Shown: positions 1-8,772 of the stretch, in pieces | Layout of the letters: every line of letters begins with the position of its first letter | Numbering within the stretch: position 1 is the first letter of the stretch | Assembly (NCBI GenBank): GCA_030378005.1 | Contig: JAUCGF010000073.1 | Location: forward strand, 1 to 64,000 | Reading direction: 5' to 3' | DNA: 64,000 nt | DNA from: Desulfococcaceae bacterium HSG9 | GTDB taxonomy: Bacteria > Desulfobacterota > Desulfobacteria > Desulfobacterales > JAUCGF01 | Position numbers and translations under genes: made by a program | Notes under the pieces: generated by a model | Seen by the model: only the letters and a program-made list of their open reading frames with translations | Databases searched by the model: none | What the model was told of the DNA's origin: nothing

Positions 1-869
1 ACAAAAAAACATCTCGTTTTGGATTATATGGCAAAGAACTGATTGCAAACATAGATAATTACCAAAAATACCATCATGTTGAGGGGATAAGCTATTATAC
101 CTGGAGATCCGGAGTCAAACACGATGCGGCAAAAGTGATGGAGTTGACCCTGAAAAACAAAGAACTGATAAATGGTCTGAATGAAGTTGTCAATATAGAG
201 GATAACTATTTATACCCACTATTAAAATCTTCGGACTTGGGAAATAAACGCTTGGAACCTCGCAAATTTGTTGTTGTAACGCAACATAACGTAGGAGACC
301 GTACTGACGATATAAAAAACATTGCTCCGAAAACTTGGGTCTATCTGGAAAAACACTCTAAAATCTTAAACAACCGTAAAAGTATTATTTATAAAAAAAG
401 ACCGCGATTTTCAGTCTTTGGCATTGGCAATTACAGTTTCGCTCCCTGGAAAGTGGCAATTTCCGGACTATATAAAAACATTTCTTTTTCTGCTGTCGGA
501 AATATTAATGGTAAATCCATAATGGTTGATGATACTTGTTATTTCATTCCTTGTGCGTCTGAGGAAGAAGCTGTCTTTGTAGCTGATTTGTTAAATTCTA
601 AAGCATCCATAAACTTTATGAAATCTTTAGTGTTCTTTGATGCAAAACGACCTGTCAATATTGATATTTTAAAGAGGATTGACATAAAAAAACTGGCCGA
701 AACAGCAAATTCAACCGAAAAAATCATTCAGTATCTTAAACATGCTCAACAATTTATGTCACCACAGCAACTACTTGTATTTGAAAAGGAAAGTGAATAT
801 CGATCCGGTCATGCAAGTGGACATGAAGGAATTCCGCAAAGCTCTACCCCTTCATGCCACTCAATTTAG
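1..869 (+). CDS. C-terminal part of a class I DNA adenine methyltransferase / restriction-modification enzyme (5' truncated by window edge)
   Basis: The frame is open from base 3 to the stop at 869, so the gene starts outside the window; the GTG at 135 is not the real start. The visible ~288 residues resemble the target-recognition and C-terminal region of Eco57I/type II-like N6-adenine methylases. Recognisable stretches are YYTWRSGVKHD near the left edge, SFAPWKVAISGLYKN in the middle, and FFDAKRPVNIDILKRIDI near the end. The catalytic NPPY motif and SAM-binding region would lie upstream and cannot be seen. The last ~20 residues (Ser/Gly/His rich) do not look like the family and may be an appended tail from a local rearrangement. 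Likely role: host DNA methylation in a restriction or defence system. Family assignment is by memory of conserved strings. Confidence 0.7.
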   Translation, partial: KKTSRFGLYGKELIANIDNYQKYHHVEGISYYTWRSGVKHDAAKVMELTLKNKELINGLNEVVNIEDNYLYPLLKSSDLGNKRLEPRKFVVVTQHNVGDRTDDIKNIAPKTWVYLEKHSKILNNRKSIIYKKRPRFSVFGIGNYSFAPWKVAISGLYKNISFSAVGNINGKSIMVDDTCYFIPCASEEEAVFVADLLNSKASINFMKSLVFFDAKRPVNIDILKRIDIKKLAETANSTEKIIQYLKHAQQFMSPQQLLVFEKESEYRSGHASGHEGIPQSSTPSCHSI

Positions 870-1049
870 TGTTAACTTGCTTATGTAGCCATCTTATTTT
901 CAAGAGATTAGGGTTAATTAGGGGAAAATATTGATTTTACAATTTGTTTTTTTGAAATTTGGGATTTATCTGAAAATAGCTATAAGGGAGGTGATATTAA
1001 ACCCGGTAACGATATTAACAAATTAAAACAACATAATATTAGGAGGAAA

Positions 1050-2108
1050 ATGAAAGTGAAAAAATTATTACAGATAGGCGCCTTAATCGTAGTCACTGTA
1101 TTTATCACCACTTCTTCAATGGTAAGTTTACCCGCGAATGCCGCTGATAAGGTGTATCGCATGAAAATACAATCAGCCTTTCCACGCGGCGATCTGTCTA
1201 TGGAGCTTTTGAAAGATTTTGCCGCTGCGGCCAAAAAACGAAGCAATGGACAGATTAATATTACTGTGTTTGCCGATCCGGAACTGGTTCCGGGAGAACA
1301 ACTTTTTGAAGCCACCAAGAAAGGCACGTTGGATATGCTCCATGCCGTGTCCGCGATGTGGGGTGGAATCGTTCCGGTCAGTGAAGTCGAGTTTGGCCTG
1401 CCTTATGCTTTTAACTTGCCTGGTAAACCGGATGTTTACAAAAGCGCCGAAATCATTCGCAGCTTTTTTTTAGACACCGGTTTTGCTGAACTGTTGCGTG
1501 AAGAATATGCCAAGCAAGACTTGTACTGGTTAGATGTCCATTCCTACGGCCCTCTGTTCACCATGTCAACCAAAGAAATTAAAACTTGCGATGATTTGAA
1601 GGGCTTAAAAATCAGAGTGGAAGGCTCATGGTCGGATTATTATAATACGCTCGGTGCCAGCGGAACCTTTATCAGCGGCATGGAAGCTTATATGGGCTTG
1701 AAACTTGGCACTATCAACGCATCGCAATGGGACGTCAGCGCCGTTACCGGTCTCAAATGGCATGAAGTCGCGCCTTATCGAATCATTGGCGGCCAAAATG
1801 ATGTTGTCCCCGGCCAGATATTGGTGAATAAGAAAAAATGGGATTCCCTGCCCGACGATCTCAAAAAAGCTTTGTCCGGTGCGGCTGAAGACTATTTTCA
1901 CGCACTTAACAAAGTCTATGAAGGCGAGTTGAAGAAAGTCGATGAACTGGTAAAAGCCGGCAAAGTTAAGAACAGCCCGATTGATGACGCTTGCGACAAA
2001 AAACATGAAGAAGCGGCCAAAAAATTGTGGGATACCATCGGTAAGCGTGATCCGGCGGCGGCCAAAGCAATCAACATCATCAAGGACTGGCGCAAGACCC
2101 TTAAATAG
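1050..2108 (+). CDS. dctP: TRAP transporter substrate-binding protein DctP
   Basis: This is a periplasmic binding protein of the DctP family, 352 residues, the usual length. The N-terminus has a signal peptide: KVKK, a hydrophobic core, then a likely cut after ANA near residue 31. Family features include the 'SAFPRGD..' first strand, 'GLPYAF' and 'LKGLKIRVEGSW', the region that normally carries the Arg contacting a substrate carboxylate. It delivers an organic acid to the DctQM membrane complex encoded just downstream. The ATG is preceded by a strong AGGAGG ribosome site. Substrate cannot be read from the sequence; keto acids, dicarboxylates or similar compounds are typical. Confidence 0.93.
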   Translation: MKVKKLLQIGALIVVTVFITTSSMVSLPANAADKVYRMKIQSAFPRGDLSMELLKDFAAAAKKRSNGQINITVFADPELVPGEQLFEATKKGTLDMLHAVSAMWGGIVPVSEVEFGLPYAFNLPGKPDVYKSAEIIRSFFLDTGFAELLREEYAKQDLYWLDVHSYGPLFTMSTKEIKTCDDLKGLKIRVEGSWSDYYNTLGASGTFISGMEAYMGLKLGTINASQWDVSAVTGLKWHEVAPYRIIGGQNDVVPGQILVNKKKWDSLPDDLKKALSGAAEDYFHALNKVYEGELKKVDELVKAGKVKNSPIDDACDKKHEEAAKKLWDTIGKRDPAAAKAINIIKDWRKTLK

Positions 2109-2226
2109 ATTGTAGTGCGATTTTTGGCTACCAAATCTTAACGTAAGACAAAAAAATCGGGTTTCTAAAGCGAGGAAAAGCTATGGGAGTTACAATGGCT
2201 GAGAAATCCGATTTTTAGGCTAACAT

Positions 2227-2260
2227 CTCGTTACGAGGCTCTGTCTCGTAACGAGTTTTT
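2227..2260 (+). terminator. Perfect 11-bp hairpin with T-tract between dctP and dctQ
   Basis: CTCGTTACGAG, a 7-base loop and CTCGTAACGAG form a perfect stem followed by TTTTT. It looks like a factor-independent terminator or attenuator after dctP, which would let the binding protein be made in excess over the permease. A second, weaker inverted pair (about 2150-2165 with 2202-2217, built on AAATCGG/CCGATTT) lies just upstream and resembles the dispersed palindrome family found elsewhere in the window. Confidence 0.7.
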
Positions 2261-2296
2261 AAATCAACAATCAAAAAATTTCCGGGAGCGCTTCTG

Positions 2297-2785
2297 ATGA
2301 TTCAAATCATAGACAAATTCTTCAACGGAGTTGATAAAACAGTTGAAAAATCAGGACGTATTTTCAGCTACCTGATTTGTGTGATCATGGTGATTACCGT
2401 TACAGATGTGACCGCCCGCTATGTCTTTAACCGTCCGCTTGTTTGGGGCTGGATGATGAATCGGATTTTATTTGGCGTTTTTATCCTCTTTGCCGGTGTT
2501 TATGCGATGTACAAAGGCGAACATATCCGGATTGAAATCGTTTACGATTATTTTCCTCCCTGGTTAAAAATATTTGCCCGATGGCTTGCCCTGACAGCCA
2601 CTGTTTCTTTTCTAAGCGTCTTGGTATGGCAAAGCGGATGGATGGGTTGGAACTCCCTGATGATGCAAGAAAAAGCGACGGGCGCGTTTCGCATCCCGCT
2701 CTATCCTTTTAAGCTGCTCATACCCGTAGTGGCTTTCCTGTTTTTACTTGAAAGCATCTCTTATTTTCGTCGCAGTAAATATTGA
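2297..2785 (+). CDS. dctQ: TRAP transporter small permease DctQ
   Basis: A 162-residue inner-membrane protein with four predicted hydrophobic segments (roughly residues 22-42, 57-75, 96-116 and 138-156), the layout of DctQ small subunits. It contains the family-typical 'DVTARYVFNRPLVWG' stretch near residues 35-50. DctQ partners with the large DctM permease to take up substrate with sodium. It sits between dctP and dctM on the same strand. The start has GGGAG about nine bases upstream. Confidence 0.92.
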   Translation: MIQIIDKFFNGVDKTVEKSGRIFSYLICVIMVITVTDVTARYVFNRPLVWGWMMNRILFGVFILFAGVYAMYKGEHIRIEIVYDYFPPWLKIFARWLALTATVSFLSVLVWQSGWMGWNSLMMQEKATGAFRIPLYPFKLLIPVVAFLFLLESISYFRRSKY

Positions 2786-2811
2786 GCACATCCGTTTTTC
2801 TTTTTCTTTTT

Positions 2812-2907
2812 CTTGCTCTTAATCTTACTCTTGCTCGTATTATTCGATTTAAGATTAAGATTAAGATTAAGAGTAAGAGTAAGAGTAAGATTAAGAGTAA
2901 GAGTAAG
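2812..2907. repeat. Hexamer-type tandem repeat forming a long hairpin
   Basis: Six-base units TTAAGA/TTAAGAG-like are repeated about nine times on the right (2851-2907), with complementary units on the left. 2816-2832 (CTCTTAATCTTACTCTT) is the exact reverse complement of 2881-2897. It fills the dctQ-dctM gap. The same hexamer vocabulary recurs at 17255-17302, 32795-32865 and near 36441-36450, so it is a dispersed family. Confidence 0.85.
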
Positions 2908-2946
2908 GCTTTACAATATACGCTCTGTTATAGAGGATAAATCTTA

Positions 2947-4248
2947 ATGAGTATTGAACTGACCACGCTGCTTCTGTTTGGCGGACTTATTTTATTTCTG
3001 GCAATGGGCGTTCCGGTTATTTTCGCCCTGGGCGGTATCAGTGTCCTGATTATTTTTTTGATAGACGGAACTGCCGGCTTGTATGTTGTTGCAACTACCG
3101 CTTATCGCCAAATCACCGATCCCGGCCTGATCACCATTCCTTTGTTTCTCCTCATGGGAAATTTTTTAATTCATTCCGGTATTTCAGATCGTCTTTTTAA
3201 AGCCTTGAATCTCTGGCTCACACATGTCAGGGGAGGACTTGCGATTGTGTCCGTAGGTGTATGCGTGGCTTTGGCCATGTGCGGAGGCTTCGGCCCCGGC
3301 ATCCTGACTATGGGCCTTATCGCGGTTCCCGCTATGCTCAAACACCGCTACGATAAATCCCTTGCTTTGGGCAGTGTGATGGCCGGAGGCGTTTTGGGTG
3401 AAATTATCCCGCCCAGTATCATTATGATCATCTTTGCCTATATCTCACGTATTTCCATTGGTAAAATCTTTTTCGGCGGAGCGATTCCCGGGCTTATCAC
3501 AGCCAGTCTGTATGTCATCTATATAACCATCAGATGCCATATTCAACCGGAGTTAGCACCACGAGCCAGTGGAACCGTCACCTGGAAAATCAGATTGACT
3601 TCTCTTAAAGATATCGTGCTTCCCTCCTTGCTGATCGTACTTGTTTTAGGCTCAATATTTCTCGGAATCGCCACTCCGACCGAAGCCGCCGGTGTGGGTG
3701 CTTTCGGCTCTTGTATGATTTGTGTCATTTACGGCCGGTTAACCCGCAAAGTCATTTCTGACGCCTGTCTTGAGACCATGAAAATCAGCGGCATGGCCTT
3801 ATGGATTCTGGTTGCGGCCACTCTTTTCGGAGTTGTCTATACCAGTGCTGGCGCTCAGGCAATGCTCATGGAATTTATCCAAAACCTGACGATTAATCGT
3901 TGGCTTATTCTGCTCACGATGCAAGTTATTCTCCTGATTTTCGGCATGTTTATGGATGACTATGCGCTGTTGACAATCTGCGCTCCAATTTTTATCCCCA
4001 TCGCTGTTTTTCTGGGTTTCGACCCCACCTGGTTCGCTATCATCTTTATCCTCAATATGCAGGTGGCTTATCTGACGCCTCCTTTTGGCTGGGCTTTGAT
4101 TCTGATGAAAGGTGTAGCACCTCCCGAAATCACCACCAAAGATATCTGGCGCTCCGTGCCGCCGTTTGTGGCTATCCAACTCTTAGTATTATTCCTGACA
4201 ATGCTATTTCCCCAACTGGCTTTGTGGTTGCCGGAAATGATGTTTTGA
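2947..4248 (+). CDS. dctM: TRAP transporter large permease DctM
   Basis: A 433-residue integral membrane protein of the DctM/ion-transporter superfamily, about 12 hydrophobic segments and standard length. Family motifs include 'LAMGVPVIFALGG' at the N-terminus, 'GGFGPGILTMG', 'GGVLGEIIPPSIIMIIFAYISRISIGKIFFGGAIPG' distributed through the first half, 'IATPTEAAGVGAFG' and 'NMQVAYLTPPFG' near the end. It forms the sodium-driven channel of the transporter with DctQ. A GAGG ribosome site lies about ten bases upstream of the ATG. It ends the dctPQM operon and is followed by a long inverted repeat. Confidence 0.95.
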   Translation: MSIELTTLLLFGGLILFLAMGVPVIFALGGISVLIIFLIDGTAGLYVVATTAYRQITDPGLITIPLFLLMGNFLIHSGISDRLFKALNLWLTHVRGGLAIVSVGVCVALAMCGGFGPGILTMGLIAVPAMLKHRYDKSLALGSVMAGGVLGEIIPPSIIMIIFAYISRISIGKIFFGGAIPGLITASLYVIYITIRCHIQPELAPRASGTVTWKIRLTSLKDIVLPSLLIVLVLGSIFLGIATPTEAAGVGAFGSCMICVIYGRLTRKVISDACLETMKISGMALWILVAATLFGVVYTSAGAQAMLMEFIQNLTINRWLILLTMQVILLIFGMFMDDYALLTICAPIFIPIAVFLGFDPTWFAIIFILNMQVAYLTPPFGWALILMKGVAPPEITTKDIWRSVPPFVAIQLLVLFLTMLFPQLALWLPEMMF

Positions 4249-4294
4249 GAGGCTGCAGGCCAAAATAAAAAACGCAATTTCAGTAGATCGAAAA

Positions 4295-4377
4295 GGAGCG
4301 CTGAACTTACAGTTTAGCATTGTTTTTCATGGAATTTCATGTTTCTGCTCCGTGTTAAACTGTAAGTTTAGCACTCC
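4295..4377. repeat. Long inverted repeat of the GGAGYGCTGAACTTACAG family after dctM
   Basis: The left arm 4295-4319 (starts GGAGCGCTGAACTTACAG) and the right arm 4353-4377 (ends TAGCACTCC) match as inverted repeats at about 22 of 25 positions around a ~33-base loop. It probably also ends dctPQM transcription. Related copies occur at about 6022-6090, 9691-9714, 21027-21062 and, inside genes, at 54306-54329 and 55961-55984. The flanking CAGTAGATCGAAAAG (4281-4295) recurs inverted at about 9593-9607. Confidence 0.75.
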
Positions 4378-4454
4378 TCTTCTTATGAAAATGGCTAAGT
4401 TATTTTGTCCCCTGTTCCGTACCAAAATTTTTTGATATTTGAAATGAGTGAATA

Positions 4455-4538
4455 ATGAATCGTGATGTTAAAGAAGCCCTCTTTGAGGATGTCAAAAAAG
4501 AACCTTTTGCTCAGGCGCTGGGTTTGAATCACCCTTGA
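4455..4538 (+). pseudogene. Possible N-terminal remnant of a PaaI-type thioesterase
   Basis: A 27-codon frame starts at the ATG and reads 'ALFEDVKKEPFAQALGLNHP' before a TGA. This resembles the first helix of PaaI/hotdog thioesterases, but nothing recognisable of the fold follows in any single frame. It is probably a decayed gene or chance; the call is weak and based only on a short string. Confidence 0.25.
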
Positions 4539-4601
4539 TATGGGCTTTCAGCGTTGTGGAATCCTGATCGCCAGCTTCATGGACAAAGCGTACGATTTTT
4601 C

Positions 4602-4629
4602 TTGACATACAAGGCATATAACATATACC
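4602..4629 (+). promoter_or_regulatory. Candidate sigma-70 promoter for the FAD oxidoreductase
   Basis: TTGACA at 4602-4607 and TATACC at 4624-4629 are separated by 16 bases. The pair lies about 85 bases upstream of the start at 4715 in an otherwise non-coding stretch. The -35 box is perfect and the -10 box is a partial match. Confidence 0.5.
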
Positions 4630-4714
4630 TCTTCAGCCGAAAAGGGAATTATTAAAATCGTTAGAATCAGAAAATCAAACCAGGTTTTTCAATGAAAACG
4701 TATGGAGAATGATG

Positions 4715-6001
4715 ATGGCTCAATTTTCGAATATCAGAGAAGCGACTTACTGGATGGACCCTCATCCGACAACGAAAAACTATGCCAATAAAGAGTTGCC
4801 GCAAAAAACCGATATACTGATTGTGGGCAGCGGCTATACCGGTGTTGTCACAGCGCTGCAATTGAAAAAAGCGGGCGCAGATGTAACGCTGATAGAAAGA
4901 GGCCGAATCGGGGCCGAGGCCAGCTCTAAAAACGGCGGGATGGCTCTTACCGGATTGAGTGTCAGCTTATACAAAGTAATGAAAAAATTCGGCAAGGAGA
5001 AGATGGTCCGGTTCTTTCAAGAATCTCTTGAATCCATCGACTGTGTGGAACAACTAATAAAAGAGGGGGCTATTGATTGTCACTTTGAGAGAAACGGTTT
5101 TATGGAAGCCGCTTTCAAGCCGAGCCATTATGATGGTTTGAAAGAAGAGCAGGAATTTCTTGCCGAGTATTTAAACCATACGACTCATCTGATACCGCCT
5201 GAAAAGATGCGTGATGAAATCGGGTCGGATTTTTATCACGGCGGCTTGGTCGAACCATTGAGCGCCGGCCTGCATCCCGCTAAATATATCGCCGGCCTGA
5301 TTCGCATGGCCGATGCCGCCGGAGCGGATATTCATGAATATGTCGAAGCACAGAAAATCAAGAAAGTCCAAGGTAAATTTAAAATCAATACCAGCCGGGG
5401 GCCTATTTTGGCAGAGCGTGTGGTTGTCTGCACAAACGGCTATACCACCAACCTCACGCCCTGGCAGATGCGCCGTGTGGTACCGGTGGAAAGCTTTATG
5501 ATCGCCACCCAAGAACTGCCTCCGGAGACAGCCAAAGCGCTTTCACCCAATAACCGAATGCTTTTTGACACCAAGAGATTTTTGTTTTATTTCCGCCTTT
5601 CACCGGACGGCAAGCGGATGCTCTTTGGCGGGCGCCCCAAACAATCATGGAAAACGACCATAGACAAGGCTAAGATCATGCGCGAAGATATGCTCTGCGT
5701 TTACCCGCAACTTGAACCATACACCATTGATTACTGCTGGTTCGGGAAAGTCTGTTTTACCGCAGACCGTTTCCCGATTATAGGTGAGCGCGACGGTATC
5801 GCTTATGCAATGGGCTACTGCGGGCATGGTGTCGCCATGGCAACTTACTTGGGCTTTAAACTTTCGGATATGATACTAGGAAAAGGGCTACACAGCGCCT
5901 TTGCTGAAAAAAAATCTATACCGATTCCTCTATACCAGGGAAAACCGTGGTTCTTGCCGTTTGCGCATTACTATTTCAGAATGCTTGATATGATACAGTG
6001 A
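4715..6001 (+). CDS. FAD-dependent oxidoreductase, DAO family (PuuB/glycine oxidase-like)
   Basis: A 428-residue flavoenzyme of the D-amino-acid oxidase (DAO) fold. The FAD-binding dinucleotide motif 'DILIVGSGYTGVVTALQL' is near residues 33-50, followed by 'LIERGRIGAEASSKNGGM'. C-terminally there is 'FPIIGERDGIAYAMGYCGHGVAMATYLGFKL', the second FAD contact. The closest recognisable relatives are gamma-glutamylputrescine oxidase-type enzymes, which oxidise amines or amino acids. Three ATG codons follow each other at 4709, 4712 and 4715; the GGAG at 4704-4707 best fits the third. It stands alone between a candidate promoter and a palindromic repeat. Exact substrate unknown. Confidence 0.85.
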   Translation: MAQFSNIREATYWMDPHPTTKNYANKELPQKTDILIVGSGYTGVVTALQLKKAGADVTLIERGRIGAEASSKNGGMALTGLSVSLYKVMKKFGKEKMVRFFQESLESIDCVEQLIKEGAIDCHFERNGFMEAAFKPSHYDGLKEEQEFLAEYLNHTTHLIPPEKMRDEIGSDFYHGGLVEPLSAGLHPAKYIAGLIRMADAAGADIHEYVEAQKIKKVQGKFKINTSRGPILAERVVVCTNGYTTNLTPWQMRRVVPVESFMIATQELPPETAKALSPNNRMLFDTKRFLFYFRLSPDGKRMLFGGRPKQSWKTTIDKAKIMREDMLCVYPQLEPYTIDYCWFGKVCFTADRFPIIGERDGIAYAMGYCGHGVAMATYLGFKLSDMILGKGLHSAFAEKKSIPIPLYQGKPWFLPFAHYYFRMLDMIQ

Positions 6002-6021
6002 CTGTTTTGATCCAAATCTTG

Positions 6022-6090
6022 TACTTTAGCGCTGTTTTACAGGGCGATCCATGCTTCGCCCCTGTATTGAACGGTAAATTCAGTACTCCT
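6022..6090. repeat. Composite palindrome between convergent genes, likely bidirectional terminator
   Basis: TACAGGGCGA (6038-6047) pairs with TCGCCCCTGTA (6056-6066) with one bulged C. The flanks (GCGCTG... and ...TCAGTACTCC) are degenerate arms of the GGAGYGCTGAACTTACAG family seen at 4295 and 21027. It separates the convergent genes ending at 6001 and 6109. Confidence 0.6.
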
Positions 6091-6108
6091 TTTTTGCCAT
6101 TCATCTGT

Positions 6109-7281
6109 TTAAGACCATACGTTCAACATCAACGGAATCGCAACCAGCGTCCCCAGAGTGCTTCCCAGATTGGTAAACGCAACGACCAGCAAAATACGGG
6201 TGACTTTATTGCGCCAGAAGCCCTTGACCGATAGAATATCTTCAGGCAGGCGTTCAAGATCAAGAACTTTGGGACGGCGTGAAGACGCTTCCACCAATCC
6301 GGAAACCCATCCGGCGGCCAACATCGGATTCAAAGAAGTCAATGGCGCCGCCAGGACCGAAGATAAAATCGTGAGCGGATGCGCCAACGCGATGAGCGCG
6401 CCCAATCCTGCCAAGACGCCGTTGGCTAAAACCCACCATCCGATCATATCGCGTCCGGTGTCAATACCGCCCCAAAAAAAACCGGCGATAAAAAGAGCGA
6501 CAATGCTGATCGGAATCCCCCATTTTAAAAACGAAGTCAGCTTTCCTTTAGGCGGCAGTTTTTCAAGATCAGCCAAATCGACCTCCTGATTCCAAAATTG
6601 CTTAATTCCAGGTACATGGCCGGCACCCACCGCTGCGACGATTTTCTTTCCGGGAGCTGTTCTTATTTTATAGGCCAGATAACGGTCGCGCTCCGTAATC
6701 AAAACATCTTTAAGAATTGGAAGGGATTGTCCAACTTCCGCCAGAAGTGATTCCAACACATCGGTTTCCTTCATTTTTTCAATATCTTCGGTACTGATAT
6801 CTTCAACTTCGCCCATGGAAAGAAGGAGTTGAACCAGAATTTTAAACTTGTCCTTAAATCCCATAAGGCGCCATGTACGCGACAAAGTGACGCGGATATC
6901 GCGGTCGGCCAGATGAATATGCGCGTTGACAGCTTCGCCGGCTTCAATCGCTTTGATCATTTCTTCGCCCGGCTTGACATCCAGCTTTTGCGCGATCCGT
7001 TTTTGAAAGGAAGCCAGCATCAGATTGGCAAGTAAAAGGAACGCTTTTTTATCCTTGATTACTTTGATTATATCCATATTTTGCCATTTGTTTTTCTGCC
7101 GCAGCGAATCAAAACGGGACGCGCACAGTTCCACCGCAACCGTATCCGGTTTTTCTTCTTCAATAACAGAAGCGACCAGTTCAACACTCTCTTTAGAAAC
7201 GTGGGCAGTGCCGATAAGGATTATCACTTTGTCTTCAAACTGAAGGGTATGTATCATTGAGTTCTTGTCTGTAAGAGGCAT
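6109..7281 (-). CDS. TraB/PrgY family membrane protein
   Basis: A 390-residue protein with a soluble N-terminal TraB domain (about residues 1-240) and a C-terminal hydrophobic part with several membrane segments (about 250-275, 280-320 and 365-388). TraB-family signatures visible are 'IILIGTAHVSKESVE' (GxxH), 'PDTVAVELCASRFD', 'LITERDRYLAYKI' and 'VAAVGAGHVPGI'. Family members are related to the TIKI/EreA/haem-binding hydrolase fold and include the pheromone-shutdown protein PrgY; a peptidase-like activity is suspected but not settled. A second in-frame ATG at 7257 is an alternative start; neither has a strong ribosome site. Confidence 0.85.
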   Translation of the reverse strand: MPLTDKNSMIHTLQFEDKVIILIGTAHVSKESVELVASVIEEEKPDTVAVELCASRFDSLRQKNKWQNMDIIKVIKDKKAFLLLANLMLASFQKRIAQKLDVKPGEEMIKAIEAGEAVNAHIHLADRDIRVTLSRTWRLMGFKDKFKILVQLLLSMGEVEDISTEDIEKMKETDVLESLLAEVGQSLPILKDVLITERDRYLAYKIRTAPGKKIVAAVGAGHVPGIKQFWNQEVDLADLEKLPPKGKLTSFLKWGIPISIVALFIAGFFWGGIDTGRDMIGWWVLANGVLAGLGALIALAHPLTILSSVLAAPLTSLNPMLAAGWVSGLVEASSRRPKVLDLERLPEDILSVKGFWRNKVTRILLVVAFTNLGSTLGTLVAIPLMLNVWS

Positions 7282-7734
7282 AACAGGGGTTCTTTCTTTG
7301 AAAAAATTTATTTTTTATAAGTTTTCAGATAATCAATGTCATAAAGTCTGGTTTGAAATCAATCCGTCACCCCTCCCAGGAGGGAATATCTAAGGAAAAA
7401 GCTTTTATGCTGTTTTATTTCTGAAAAACTATAGTTATGTCGAATTCACGTTAATATAAGAAGATGGAAATACGGAAATAATAAATCTAAATTTAAGTAC
7501 TGAACAAACAGTGTCAAACGGATATTTATGATTCCGCGTAATACACTCAGGAAGCAGATATAAATAATCCGGGGAAATCGTATAAGTTACTTGGTATTTA
7601 ATAAAATCACAAATGATAAAAAACGGCTGATACCGTTGAATTTGAAACATTTCGTAATTATATTTTGATTTAGCAAAAGATATTCTGACTGACAAAACAA
7701 TTATCTTTTTACGATGAAAGGGCCATTATAAACC
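7282..7734. other. Intergenic region with no gene recognised
   Basis: 453 AT-rich bases lie between two divergently transcribed genes (TraB-like, minus; meaB, plus). No tRNA, riboswitch or palindromic repeat of the local families was seen. A minus-strand frame here has no ribosome site and no recognisable protein pattern. Promoters for both flanking genes are expected here but no clear -35/-10 pair could be chosen. Confidence 0.5.
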
Positions 7735-8709
7735 ATGACAATTGATTATGCCGCCGAAGTTCTCAAAGGCTCCCCTCGTGCATTAGCGCGGGTGATCACT
7801 TGGTTGGAAAACGAAGATGAACGCGCCGCCGTATGTATGGAAAAACTGTACCATCACACCGGTAACGCTCATATCATTGGAATTACCGGCTCACCTGGCG
7901 CCGGCAAAAGCTCGGTTACCAATAAACTGACTCAGGTGTTCCGCAGCCAGGGTCTGACAGTGGGCATTGTTGCTGTTGATCCCACCAGTCCCTTTACCGG
8001 CGGCGCTTTATTAGGCGACCGCGTGCGTATGAACGATCTGACCACGGACAAAGGTGTTTTCATTCGCAGCATGGCCACACGCGGGTTTTTAGGCGGATTG
8101 ACTCAGGCCATGAGTTCGGTGATTAAAGTGCTGGATGCTTCCGGCAAAGATATTGTCATTGTCGAAACCGTGGGCGTGGGCCAGGATGAAGTGGATATTG
8201 TGCGCGTGGCCGATACAACCTGTTTGGTGCTGGTTCCCGGTTATGGCGATATTATCCAAAGCATGAAAGCCGGCGTGATGGAAATCGCCGACATTTATGT
8301 GATCAACAAATATGACAACTCCGGCGCTGACCAACTGTTCGCCGAAGTGTCCCACCGTGTAAATCAGGACACTCTGATTAAGCACTCCAAAGATGAAACA
8401 CGCGCCTGGACGCCCCCTGTAACCAAAACCGTGGCAATCGACCCCAAAGGAGTGGCCGAATTGGTCGAAGCTATCCAAATCCATCAACGCTATCTGGAAC
8501 AACGAGGCGATTTGCTGGAAATACGCAAAGCGCGCGTTCGTGAAGAAACCTTGCAGATGATTCACTACGAACTGTTCCGCGTCCTTAAAAACAAGTTGTC
8601 CGAAAACGGCCGCATGGAAAATCTGGTGGAGGCCATCGTTGCCAATCAGGAAAATCCCTACCATGCCATGCAACAGGTGATTGCTGAGTTTATCCACATG
8701 CCTGAATAA
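7735..8709 (+). CDS. meaB: Methylmalonyl-CoA mutase-associated GTPase MeaB
   Basis: A 324-residue G3E-family P-loop GTPase of the MeaB/ArgK group. The Walker A GSPGAGKS is at residues 52-59. It also shows 'VAVDPTSPFTGGALLGDRVRM', 'ETVGVGQDEVDI' and the base-specificity motif NKYD. MeaB chaperones adenosylcobalamin-dependent methylmalonyl-CoA mutase, gating cofactor loading and protecting it from inactivation. No mutase subunit is visible in this window, so the partner is encoded elsewhere. Length is typical. A small cupin gene follows 63 bases downstream on the same strand. Confidence 0.93.
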   Translation: MTIDYAAEVLKGSPRALARVITWLENEDERAAVCMEKLYHHTGNAHIIGITGSPGAGKSSVTNKLTQVFRSQGLTVGIVAVDPTSPFTGGALLGDRVRMNDLTTDKGVFIRSMATRGFLGGLTQAMSSVIKVLDASGKDIVIVETVGVGQDEVDIVRVADTTCLVLVPGYGDIIQSMKAGVMEIADIYVINKYDNSGADQLFAEVSHRVNQDTLIKHSKDETRAWTPPVTKTVAIDPKGVAELVEAIQIHQRYLEQRGDLLEIRKARVREETLQMIHYELFRVLKNKLSENGRMENLVEAIVANQENPYHAMQQVIAEFIHMPE

Positions 8710-8772
8710 AGGAATTTATTTCGTCCTTATTCCTAATATTTAACGAAAAACCAAATTATAAAGGAGATTAAA

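Noticed and set aside
980-1327. 115-codon frame antisense to the dctP start
   Set aside because: It is the shadow of the signal-peptide region of dctP; no ribosome site and no independent support.
7435-7695. 86-codon minus-strand frame in the gap before meaB
   Set aside because: No ribosome site and no recognisable protein pattern; composition matches non-coding DNA.
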